Part shown: positions 1-6,424 of the stretch, one piece after another
Numbering within the stretch: position 1 is the stretch's first letter
How the letters are laid out: every line of letters starts with the position of its first letter
Origin: Dinghuibacter silviterrae
GTDB taxonomy: Bacteria; Bacteroidota; Bacteroidia; Chitinophagales; Chitinophagaceae
NCBI RefSeq assembly: GCF_004366355.1
Contig: NZ_SODV01000002.1
Location: 1,838,768-1,902,767 of the forward strand
Length of the DNA: 64,000 nt
Direction: 5' to 3'
Translations under genes and position numbers: made by a program
The notes under the pieces: generated by a model
The model's input: the letters and a program-made list of their open reading frames with translations, nothing else
Database searches by the model: none
What the model was told of the DNA's origin: nothing

Positions 1-148
1 CGTTGTCTTCGATCCAAATATCTAAATCACCTGTATATCGTGAAAAACCGTGTAGGTTTGTCGCGTATCCTCCAACCATGATATATCTTACCCGGGAGTT
101 TTGCAAAGCTGCCCAGAATTTTAGTATTTCCTCGTCAAAAATATCCAT
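1..148 (-). CDS. nucleotidyltransferase, N-terminal part, cut by window edge
   Basis: About 49 residues are visible from an ATG at 148 and the frame runs off the left edge. Near residue 25 it reads VGGYATNLHGF, followed by RYTGDLDIWI. This is the start of a minimal nucleotidyltransferase fold: a GG turn, then an Asp-x-Asp pair (DLD) that binds the metal. Proteins of this class (MNT, AbiEii-like) transfer nucleotides to proteins or tRNA and are often toxin or antitoxin halves of two-gene modules. The neighbour upstream (154-354) ends five bases before this start, so the two are almost certainly co-transcribed. Whether the pair is a toxin-antitoxin module cannot be decided because the C-terminal part is missing. 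The local base composition is more AT-rich than most of the window. Confidence 0.75.
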   Translation of the reverse strand, partial: MDIFDEEILKFWAALQNSRVRYIMVGGYATNLHGFSRYTGDLDIWIEDN

Positions 149-153
149 TCGTG

Positions 154-354
154 TTACTTGCTGATAAAGGGCTTATGTGTGATGACCGCCTTCTTCATTG
201 TTTGCTGAATCTTATACAACCTTGTCGCCATCAGGAACCGCTCCTTGTAGGAACGGCGAAGGTTCTCCCGCAACATTTCTATTTCCGCCTTTTCAAAGCC
301 AGAAGTTTGTTTAGAAAGAGATTGATTACTATCGTTATAAGTTGACGAGACCAT
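154..354 (-). CDS. small hypothetical protein paired with nucleotidyltransferase
   Basis: A 66-residue, basic, probably all-helical protein with no signal peptide or membrane segment. The C-terminal half (ERFLMATRLYKIQQTMKKA, then ITHKP) is rich in Lys and Arg and is predicted helical. It starts at ATG 354 and stops five bases before the nucleotidyltransferase start, which supports a two-gene operon. A promoter-like TTTG-N19-TAACTTGG lies just upstream. The small-protein plus nucleotidyltransferase arrangement is what a toxin-antitoxin or regulatory pair would look like, but I do not recognise a named family, so the function is unknown. Confidence 0.6.
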   Translation of the reverse strand: MVSSTYNDSNQSLSKQTSGFEKAEIEMLRENLRRSYKERFLMATRLYKIQQTMKKAVITHKPFISK

Positions 355-364
355 AAAATATCAC

Positions 365-395
365 CCAAGTTAATGAATCTTATTGATTTTACAAA
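365..395 (-). promoter_or_regulatory. candidate promoter of the nucleotidyltransferase pair
   Basis: Read on the minus strand there is TTTG (395-392), a 19-base spacer and TAACTTGG (372-365), seven of eight to the Bacteroidota -7 box TAnnTTTG. Transcription would start around 358-361, only a few bases before the ATG at 354. A 6-bp inverted repeat (396-410, AAGGGC/GCCCTT) sits between this promoter and the divergent one at 416-447. Confidence 0.45.
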
Positions 396-415
396 AAGGG
401 CCGCGCCCTTATGTG

Positions 416-447
416 TTGATTATCACGTATTTAAATTTATATACTTG
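416..447 (+). promoter_or_regulatory. candidate promoter of the 480-1384 cluster
   Basis: TTG (416-418), 21 bases, then TATACTTG (440-447), seven of eight to TAnnTTTG. It faces away from the nucleotidyltransferase pair and would produce a transcript beginning near 453 with the first ATG at 480. Confidence 0.4.
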
Positions 448-479
448 TATGAGAATAGTTTTTTCCTGGCTCCCCCTTT

Positions 480-596
480 ATGGATCAAAAGCTTTCCCTG
501 AACGGAGTTTCTTTCCGCCACCTGGGCGAACCTATCGTACAACAAACAATCGCCCTCAATTCATCGACCTTGGTTTCAACGGTGAAGGCTATTTAA
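480..596 (+). CDS. possible 38-residue peptide ORF
   Basis: ATG 480 to TAA 594-596 encodes 38 residues beginning MDQKLSLNGVSF. It is the first ORF after the candidate promoter at 416-447 and lies in the same frame as the 642-815 gene, separated from it by its own stop. There is no signal peptide or membrane segment. Evidence is limited to position and plausible amino-acid composition, so it may be an untranslated leader instead. Function is unknown. Confidence 0.25.
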   Translation: MDQKLSLNGVSFRHLGEPIVQQTIALNSSTLVSTVKAI

Positions 597-641
597 TCCG
601 TTATATTATATTTACACTACCCGGCCATCATTGTAACAATC

Positions 642-815
642 ATGAGCTACATATATCGAAAAAAGAAACGAGAAATAGCATCATTTATACTCTTCAAGGA
701 CTGGCTGGAAGAAAGGGAATTCCGATATCGAAAATGGACGCCTCTCCTAACCTTAATTTTATCGGTGGTGGCTCTTGCCGTTTCAATCATAAGCCTATTT
801 TATAGTAACAAATGA
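642..815 (+). CDS. 57-residue single-span membrane protein
   Basis: ATG 642 to TGA 813-815 encodes 57 residues. The first 30 are strongly basic (starts MSYIYRKKKRE), followed by one hydrophobic helix at about residues 34-54 (LLTLILSVVALAVSIISLF) and a three-residue tail. This is the profile of a small inner-membrane protein with a cytoplasmic basic N-terminus. Its stop overlaps the next start in an ATGA (812-815), which shows translational coupling and is the main reason to accept so short a gene. A longer overlapping frame (383-805) is a shadow. The partner is unknown, so its role (membrane anchor or immunity-like peptide for the next protein) is inference. Confidence 0.7.
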   Translation: MSYIYRKKKREIASFILFKDWLEEREFRYRKWTPLLTLILSVVALAVSIISLFYSNK

Positions 816-1384
816 CAAATTCAGCCTTTATGATAACCGGATTTGAAATGTGGATTGCGAAAAAATTAGGGGATAAGGCGGCTGATGCTCTCGTCCCTGG
901 CAGGTGGGTGCCTAAACATCTGAAATTCCATGATGTAACGCTAACCTATATCTATTCCCATTTTGACGAAATGGAAAACCATGTCAGGGAAGGGGGAACC
1001 CGAAAGGTTTTTCATATCGAAATTGCAGCCTCAATTTATAATAGGCATTTGGAGCCAATGATCATGCGTAAGCTTCAATTGGAAGCGCTGGTAAATGGGA
1101 AAGCCTATCATTTAAGGCTTTTAGAAATGGAAGAAGAGCAGTGGATAGCAAACTATAATATTCCCGCAAAAACACTTGTTACAAATTCCTGGTATGCTTA
1201 TACAGATGGAGCTGGGCTGAATAATGAAAAGGGTATGATTCCCTTACACAGGAACAACAATCAAATCGAGTTTCATTTAACCTATTTTGATGAGCGGGAT
1301 AAAAGCAGACGAATCCCGGCCCTCGTCGAAAGCGCCAGCGCTCTCGATCCCCGCTTTATTGTTGGGTTTGGCAATTGCGACTAG
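812..1384 (+). CDS. hypothetical protein coupled to the small membrane peptide
   Basis: A 190-residue soluble protein with no signal peptide. The N-terminal part (MITGFEMWIAKKLGDKAADAL) looks like an amphipathic helix, after which the sequence alternates in a way that suggests beta strands (residues 35-110, with many aromatic residues) and a second strand-rich part at 110-175. No catalytic motif was seen and I do not recognise the family. Its start overlaps the stop of the 57-residue membrane gene by four bases, so the two are made together and probably act together at the membrane. The base composition is clearly more AT-rich than the genes after 1431, which hints at recent acquisition. Confidence 0.65.
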   Translation: MTNSAFMITGFEMWIAKKLGDKAADALVPGRWVPKHLKFHDVTLTYIYSHFDEMENHVREGGTRKVFHIEIAASIYNRHLEPMIMRKLQLEALVNGKAYHLRLLEMEEEQWIANYNIPAKTLVTNSWYAYTDGAGLNNEKGMIPLHRNNNQIEFHLTYFDERDKSRRIPALVESASALDPRFIVGFGNCD

Positions 1385-1430
1385 TGGCCTTTAGCCACCC
1401 TTACCGTTTACGGTTTTTGGCAGCCTGGAA

Positions 1431-2039
1431 CTACTCAGCGGTATCCCCGCCTTTCCCATTTTTAAAACTTCTCCGTATCCGGCTGAGCGATTGCTGGGTG
1501 ATCCCCAGGTAGGAGGCAACGTCACTTAAAGGAACCCGAAGCATGATGTCCGGTTGTTGGGAAATGAATTTATGGTACCGGATGGTCGCTTCTTCGCCCA
1601 TAAGGCTGTTCCGGATCTTGATCTTATCCAACAGCGCTTGCTGGGTAATGCGCTCTACGAGGTTTTTAAAATAAGGCAATTGAGCATAGAGGGCTTCTAG
1701 TGATGTTTTCGAAAACACCAGCAGTTCGCCGGTCGTAGCAGCGACAATGCTCTCCTGCGCAACAATGTTGCCATTGAAGCTGTATAAAATAGTACAAAAT
1801 CTGTTTTCTTTGATGAAGAATTGAATGACGTCGGTACCCTTTTCGTTGATGGAAATGATCTTGAGGATCCCTGAAACAACAAAGAATAATTCTTTTGCTG
1901 TTTTGCCTTGCTGAAGCAAAACCTGACCGGGAACAATATCCTTCTGCTGGAGATGCTGGCTGATCAGCTCAACATCTGCCGTCGGGATTTCCCTAAATAG
2001 GTTCAGGAATCTATAGAAGGCCTTTTTGTTCGCTTCCAT
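1431..2039 (-). CDS. Crp/Fnr-family transcriptional regulator
   Basis: 202 residues, typical for the family. Residues about 20-130 form a cyclic-nucleotide-binding beta-roll (GQVLLQQGKTAKELFFVVSG is the classic first hairpin), followed by a long dimerisation helix and a C-terminal winged helix whose recognition helix is DVASYLGITQQSLSRIRR (about residues 172-189). The arginines needed to bind cAMP in true Crp are not evident, as in most Bacteroidota members, so the ligand is unknown. It lies 15 bases after the DUF2306 gene on the same strand but has its own -7 box in that gap, just before the ATG, so it can probably be transcribed alone, perhaps as a leaderless message. Confidence 0.9.
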   Translation of the reverse strand: MEANKKAFYRFLNLFREIPTADVELISQHLQQKDIVPGQVLLQQGKTAKELFFVVSGILKIISINEKGTDVIQFFIKENRFCTILYSFNGNIVAQESIVAATTGELLVFSKTSLEALYAQLPYFKNLVERITQQALLDKIKIRNSLMGEEATIRYHKFISQQPDIMLRVPLSDVASYLGITQQSLSRIRRSFKNGKGGDTAE

Positions 2040-2044
2040 AAGCG

Positions 2045-2052
2045 CAAAAATA
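2045..2052 (-). promoter_or_regulatory. -7 promoter box of the Crp-type gene
   Basis: The minus strand reads TATTTTTG, a full match to TAnnTTTG, ending five bases before the ATG at 2039. A TTTG lies upstream with a spacer of about 24 bases, longer than usual. The predicted start of transcription falls at the start codon. Confidence 0.45.
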
Positions 2053-2054
2053 CA

Positions 2055-2699
2055 TTAAAAGTCAGGTCTATACCGCCAAATCGTATACCGAATCACCGGC
2101 ACACCAATCGCCGCCGGCAGCAACCACCACACCCACCCGGGTGCCATTTGCACATTGACCACCACCACAGCGGTGAGCGTCGCGATATATGCCCCGCCCA
2201 TGCCATTGATGTGGTCGTACCACCAATGCATCTTGTCCCTGGGGCCGCGGGTAAACTTCAGTATGTCCTGGAACACGGCACGCGCCCCCAGGCTGCCAAA
2301 GACGATTGCCACGATCCCAAAGCGATCCCCGCCCAGGGCGGCAAACACGCCCCACCACAGGAGGTATCCGATAAAGAGGCCCGCGATGGCCATGATACCC
2401 CAGTCCAATGGTGTCGCCTTTTGCCCTCTCCCGAGCTTTTTCAGGTAAAGGATCCGGTACCCCCTGACGACCATATAATAACTGAAAAAACCAACCGTCA
2501 ACAGGAAGTGGTTGTCGTGCGCTATGGCAAGCGTGACAACGCTGAGAAAGACGGCGGTCATGGACCAGAAATAAACCCGCCCGGCCAACCGGTGTGCCTT
2601 CCCACCTTTTGAGGTGACGATGGCACTAAACCCAGCGAAAAGGGCGATCGTCCCCCCGGTGATATGCAATGCCAATACAGCGACAAGAAATGAATGCAT
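2055..2699 (-). CDS. DUF2306-type polytopic membrane protein
   Basis: 214 residues with about seven hydrophobic helices, starting with an N-terminal span (FLVAVLALHITGGTIALFAGF). The sequence GKAHRLAGRVYFWSM at about residues 33-47 and the conserved His in WWYDHINGMGGAY near residue 163 are typical of DUF2306 and related small heme- or quinone-type membrane proteins, whose biochemical role is not established. It is transcribed toward the Crp-type gene 15 bases downstream. The ATG at 2699 begins directly with the first helix. Confidence 0.8.
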   Translation of the reverse strand: MHSFLVAVLALHITGGTIALFAGFSAIVTSKGGKAHRLAGRVYFWSMTAVFLSVVTLAIAHDNHFLLTVGFFSYYMVVRGYRILYLKKLGRGQKATPLDWGIMAIAGLFIGYLLWWGVFAALGGDRFGIVAIVFGSLGARAVFQDILKFTRGPRDKMHWWYDHINGMGGAYIATLTAVVVVNVQMAPGWVWWLLPAAIGVPVIRYTIWRYRPDF

Positions 2700-2788
2700 C
2701 GTACGTGTTTCCTGCTAAGGTAGCCTCGGTGGGGAGCGGCTTCCAAAAGCAAGGGGCGGCCTGCAAGGCTTTGGGGCGAACGGGAAGG

Positions 2789-3595
2789 CTATGTCTTTTT
2801 CAGCAGTTGCCGGATGTCCGCGGTGAGACCCCTGGAAACCGGGACTACCTGGCCAGACGCCAGGTGCAACTTCAATCCCTGCGCATTCCCGGTGACCAGG
2901 ACGACCTTCGACAGGTTGACAATGTATCCTCGGTGGCAGCGAAAAAATCCCGGATGGCCCTTCAGGTCTTCTTCCGCCCGTTTTAGCGCGCTCCTAAGCA
3001 GGACCGGGGGGGTGCTTGCCCGGAAAACCCGGATATAATTATCCGATGCCTCGATGCAAACAAGGTCGTCCGGCGTCATTTCCAGGTTTTCGCTGGGATT
3101 TTCCGACCGGAGCAATACCAGGCCGGTCACCGGCTGTAGCACCGGGGGGGCAGCTAATTCTTTTTGGATCGTATCCGCGGCAAGCCGGTATTTTTTCAGG
3201 AGCCTATTCTCTTTAAGCAATACACTGACCACATAAGGTATGAGCCCGATGGCCACCACCATCCCTATCAAGGTAAGATAACCGCCCTGGCGCCCATACC
3301 GCACTGCGGTATAGAGACAGACCCCTGTCCCCACCACGGCGAACGCGACCGCATCCGAAATGATTTCCCGGCCCACGGTCCACCGGCGTTCGTCGTATGC
3401 CCTCTTGAAAATCAAGGGGGGCAGGCGCATGAACAACAAACAAACCGTGACGATGCCTCCATAAACGACCGCCGCCCCGGCCTCTCCAAACTGGAACGGA
3501 TCGAAAAGGGCCAGGAAAACCGCCGTAAAGGCGCCATACCCGAATGCAGTCAGCACCTCAACCTTTTCCGGGGTCCGGGGGTAGGGGCGTTTCAT
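2789..3595 (-). CDS. membrane-anchored LytTR-domain regulator
   Basis: 268 residues from ATG 3595 (MKRPYPRTPEK). Four hydrophobic helices occupy about residues 15-140, a short linker follows, and the C-terminal 100 residues are a LytTR DNA-binding domain: LVCIEASDNYIRVF, then LKGHPGFFRCHRGYIVNLSK, the conserved R-x-H-R-x-[YF]-hydrophobic-N core. There is no receiver domain, so this is a one-component membrane-bound transcription factor, a common Bacteroidota architecture. The start was chosen because the ATG overlaps the stop of the upstream CocE gene in ATGA (3592-3595); an upstream in-frame start at 3634 would overlap that gene by more than 40 bases. Coupling to a secreted hydrolase suggests that it senses something related to that enzyme, which is inference. 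Confidence 0.88.
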   Translation of the reverse strand: MKRPYPRTPEKVEVLTAFGYGAFTAVFLALFDPFQFGEAGAAVVYGGIVTVCLLFMRLPPLIFKRAYDERRWTVGREIISDAVAFAVVGTGVCLYTAVRYGRQGGYLTLIGMVVAIGLIPYVVSVLLKENRLLKKYRLAADTIQKELAAPPVLQPVTGLVLLRSENPSENLEMTPDDLVCIEASDNYIRVFRASTPPVLLRSALKRAEEDLKGHPGFFRCHRGYIVNLSKVVLVTGNAQGLKLHLASGQVVPVSRGLTADIRQLLKKT

Positions 3596-5841
3596 CTCCA
3601 CACCGGTACCTTTATATAGCTGTCCGAAAACCACTTTATTTCCAACGGCTCCTTCGCATCTGCAATCGTCTCGTCGCTGACATCTTTTCCGGTGCCGTAG
3701 TTGATCTGCCAGCCCGGGCTCTTGTTGATGCGGAGTACGATGACCAGCCGGCTGCCTTTGCTTAGTGCTTTGGCGGTCATGCCGGCTTTATCGACAGGAA
3801 TGGTTTCTTTCCTTCCGGGTTCCAGTAACTGCCGGTTACTGTGGTCCTTCGCATAACTTGCCCTTAGCAAAGCAGATTCGAGGTAGAAATATTTCCCGTC
3901 AGGCATTCGTTCGTAGAGATACATGGCCAGGTCCATGTCTCGCTTATTGAGGGCCGCCTTCAGCGACGCAACAAAAGAACCACTCACGATCAATGGTTGT
4001 TCCATGGGCTTGGAGATAAAACTAATCGCATTTTTGGCATCGATCGTTTTGTCGATGATCTTAAATGCCTCTTCATCCGAAGCCGAATCGGTCCGGTCGG
4101 CCAGATCGACTTCCTGGCGGATAAACTCGTCGGGCCGGGGTACTTCGCTGAGCTTATAATGCTGGTCGACCCGGATGTTACCGAGGTAGAAAGTGAGCGT
4201 ATCATTACTCATATCGGCCAGCGATGGGACGTGCTTCCATTCATTGGCGCCCATGACTTCGTAATTGACTTTATCCTGGAGAAGGGCGGGTCGGGCACTG
4301 TCTTTTAGCACATAGTTGAACCACTTGATCCCGAGGTCGGTAAAATTGAATGCGGTGGCTACGGAATCCACTTTGTATCCATATAATTCTGTCTGGGGAT
4401 ACCCCTGCGCGCCCCCGTGATTGTAAGGGCCGATGACAAGGTAGTTATCAGCATGGGGATTGTGAAGATAGTGCTCGCGGTAGTAATGCATCGCCCCTTT
4501 GCCATCACCATCATAATAACCCGTCGTCGTCAGTACAGGTATATTGATTTTCGAAAAGTCCTGCCCATAGGCCCTCGTGTTCTGCCAGAAGCTGTCAAAG
4601 GAGGGATGCTGCAGCCAGCGTTGAAAAATCGGATTCGGCCTGCCTTCTACAGTATCCAATGCACGATAGGCGGCTCCTCGCCTGTACCAGTTCATGTTGA
4701 CGGAATCCCAGTGGTTGGTATTGTTGAAGTCGACGTTGTCGGTTTGCTTGCTATTGGTTACATAATGAATCCATTGAAGCATATAGCTCATGAAGATATT
4801 GCCCCCCATGGGAAAGTCTATCCCCGAACCTACCGCCACTTCCGGCATGATGGTTTTGAGTGCAGGATGAAGGCTCTTGGCTGCCGCCCATTGGGCGAAA
4901 CCGAGATAGCTTCCGCCGGTCATGCCGACTTTTTTATCGCTCCACGGTTGATTGCTGATCCAGTCGATCACATCATAGGCGTCGTCCGCGTCGTGCTCGA
5001 AGGGTTCGATCGCCTGCGGGCTTTTCCCCTTGCCTCTTGTAAAGGCCATCACGCAGGCGTAGCCGCTGGAAACATATCTCTTTATCATTGCGGCATCATT
5101 TGCGGAATCGATGTAGATATTGAAAATGAAAATCGTGGGCAGCTTGCCTTTTGCATCCCCGGGGCGCCCTGCTTCGGCCTCTATCAGGCTGCCATCGCGC
5201 GTTTTGATAAGCACCTGGTCGATGATGAATTCCTTTTTGTCCTCAGCCGCAACGATCGGGTTCATCAACAGCATAATGTCGCTGTAAACGATATAGGAGT
5301 TATAGACACGGATCAATTGCGCCGCTTCTTTTAGAGAGATCGTGTCCTTTTGTCGCTGGATGTCTATAAGTTGGTCGAGGCCTTTTTTCAAAGGCCGGAT
5401 GTCGTAAAGGAGGCGAACCGAAAGGATATACCTCGCATCCGCGTCCAGTCGCTCATATTCGGTGGCAAATATCCTCTTAAAACAATCCCCGAAGGAAAGG
5501 TTCCCTTTCTGGGAGGCGAGCTTGGCTTTTGCAAACGTACTGTATTGAAACCCCAAGCCGTTAATTCCTTTTTGACCGGCGGATGGTATGACGCTCCTGA
5601 GGGAATCGATGGTGGCAATGGCCTGGTCGTATTGTTTGGCCATTAACTGGAAGCGAAACAAGTTATCGTAATAATCTGTCTTGTCTTCATTCTTGTACTC
5701 GGTGATGACCTGCGCTGCAAGCGCCGGAATCGCTGCGGCCAGCGTTACGCTGTCTTTGAAATTCTCTTTGGGGAAGAAGATTTGCTGTGCGGACAACTGG
5801 TGAAAGAAAAAAAGGAAGGCGGGGAAAAACACTTTTCTCAT
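3592..5841 (-). CDS. CocE/NonD family serine hydrolase (X-Pro dipeptidyl peptidase-like, S15)
   Basis: 749 residues with a signal peptide (MRKVFFPAFLFFFHQLSAQ). Residues about 20-205 are an extra N-terminal helical domain. Residues 210-500 form the alpha/beta-hydrolase core, with the nucleophile in TGGSYLG (Ser311), an acid candidate in TTGYYDGDGKG and the histidine in IGPYNHGGAQ. The last 200 residues are the jelly-roll domain seen at the C-terminus of CocE and X-Pro peptidases. Family members hydrolyse esters or release X-Pro dipeptides; the substrate here is unknown. The protein should be periplasmic or secreted. Its stop overlaps the start of the LytTR membrane regulator, so expression of the two is coupled. 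It is longer than plain CocE proteins because of the N-terminal domain. Confidence 0.88.
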   Translation of the reverse strand: MRKVFFPAFLFFFHQLSAQQIFFPKENFKDSVTLAAAIPALAAQVITEYKNEDKTDYYDNLFRFQLMAKQYDQAIATIDSLRSVIPSAGQKGINGLGFQYSTFAKAKLASQKGNLSFGDCFKRIFATEYERLDADARYILSVRLLYDIRPLKKGLDQLIDIQRQKDTISLKEAAQLIRVYNSYIVYSDIMLLMNPIVAAEDKKEFIIDQVLIKTRDGSLIEAEAGRPGDAKGKLPTIFIFNIYIDSANDAAMIKRYVSSGYACVMAFTRGKGKSPQAIEPFEHDADDAYDVIDWISNQPWSDKKVGMTGGSYLGFAQWAAAKSLHPALKTIMPEVAVGSGIDFPMGGNIFMSYMLQWIHYVTNSKQTDNVDFNNTNHWDSVNMNWYRRGAAYRALDTVEGRPNPIFQRWLQHPSFDSFWQNTRAYGQDFSKINIPVLTTTGYYDGDGKGAMHYYREHYLHNPHADNYLVIGPYNHGGAQGYPQTELYGYKVDSVATAFNFTDLGIKWFNYVLKDSARPALLQDKVNYEVMGANEWKHVPSLADMSNDTLTFYLGNIRVDQHYKLSEVPRPDEFIRQEVDLADRTDSASDEEAFKIIDKTIDAKNAISFISKPMEQPLIVSGSFVASLKAALNKRDMDLAMYLYERMPDGKYFYLESALLRASYAKDHSNRQLLEPGRKETIPVDKAGMTAKALSKGSRLVIVLRINKSPGWQINYGTGKDVSDETIADAKEPLEIKWFSDSYIKVPVWR

Positions 5842-5957
5842 GGCTGTGGTGGTTAGTAGCTTCCTTTAAAGATAAGCCTTTCCGGGGTTTGGGAAAACAG
5901 GTCTTTATACGCTGGAAAAGAACACCAGCAGATCGGAATTTTGGCAAAAACAAACCT

Positions 5958-6376
5958 ATGCCAAAGTATTCCATCGTTTTTATCAACAACTCCAATAACA
6001 GTTGGGATTTTTGCTGTTTCCAGAAGGACGTCAACTTCCAGGCTTTCGGTGCCATGTCCCTGGCCTGGTTTGTAAAAAAATGTTTTCCCGGCACGACCTG
6101 TACCTTCAGTTGGGCAATTTTTATATCATTCAAACAGCCAATGTTCCGGCAAATACAGCCACCGTGGGGATCGCCATGTCCGGGGCGGCCACTATCGTTA
6201 CACCGGCGCAGCCGAACATCCAGCTTGCGATTGCACCACATGCCCGGTATTATGTCGCATTTGGCCAATTCGAAGCGGGAAAGGCGATGAGCGAACAGGA
6301 AATGTCCCAGGGCGTAGAGGTGGTCTTCCCCCCAGACCGGCCGCTAGGCCCCCCAGGTAAGTTTAGGAATTCCTGA
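5958..6376 (+). pseudogene. decayed gene, frameshifted and internally deleted
   Basis: Two reading frames carry two halves of one protein. Frame one from ATG 5958 gives MPKYSIVFINNSNNSWDFCC and then AMSLAWFVKKCFPGTTCTFSW; frame two, open from before 6130 to TGA 6374, gives NVPANTATVGIAMSGAATIV and PHARYYVAFGQFEAGKAMS. From memory, intact relatives of this small bacterial family have the INNS start, an MSLAWF-like middle, a stretch of about 50 residues that is missing here, then the VGIGMSG and PxYWIxFG parts in one frame. The junction lies near 6115-6140. A sequencing error could explain a frameshift but not the missing segment. The family's function is not known to me. Confidence 0.6.
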
Positions 6377-6394
6377 AATTTACCCCTATGTTTG
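6362..6394 (+). promoter_or_regulatory. promoter of the DUF5054 enzyme gene
   Basis: TATGTTTG at 6387-6394 is a full match to TAnnTTTG; a TTTA at 6362-6365 lies 21 bases before it. Transcription would begin near 6400, which rules out the ATG at 6392 and supports the ATG at 6425 as the start of translation. Confidence 0.5.
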
Positions 6395-6424
6395 TATATG
6401 TTCAGACATTTGGACAAAATACGC

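Noticed and set aside
383-805. 140-codon open frame on the plus strand
   Set aside because: It overlaps the 57-residue membrane gene in another frame, has unlikely composition and ignores the ATGA-coupled gene at 642-815.
1403-1418. ACCG/CGGT hairpin with T run after the 812-1384 gene
   Set aside because: The stem is only 4 bp; it may help termination but is too weak to list as a feature.
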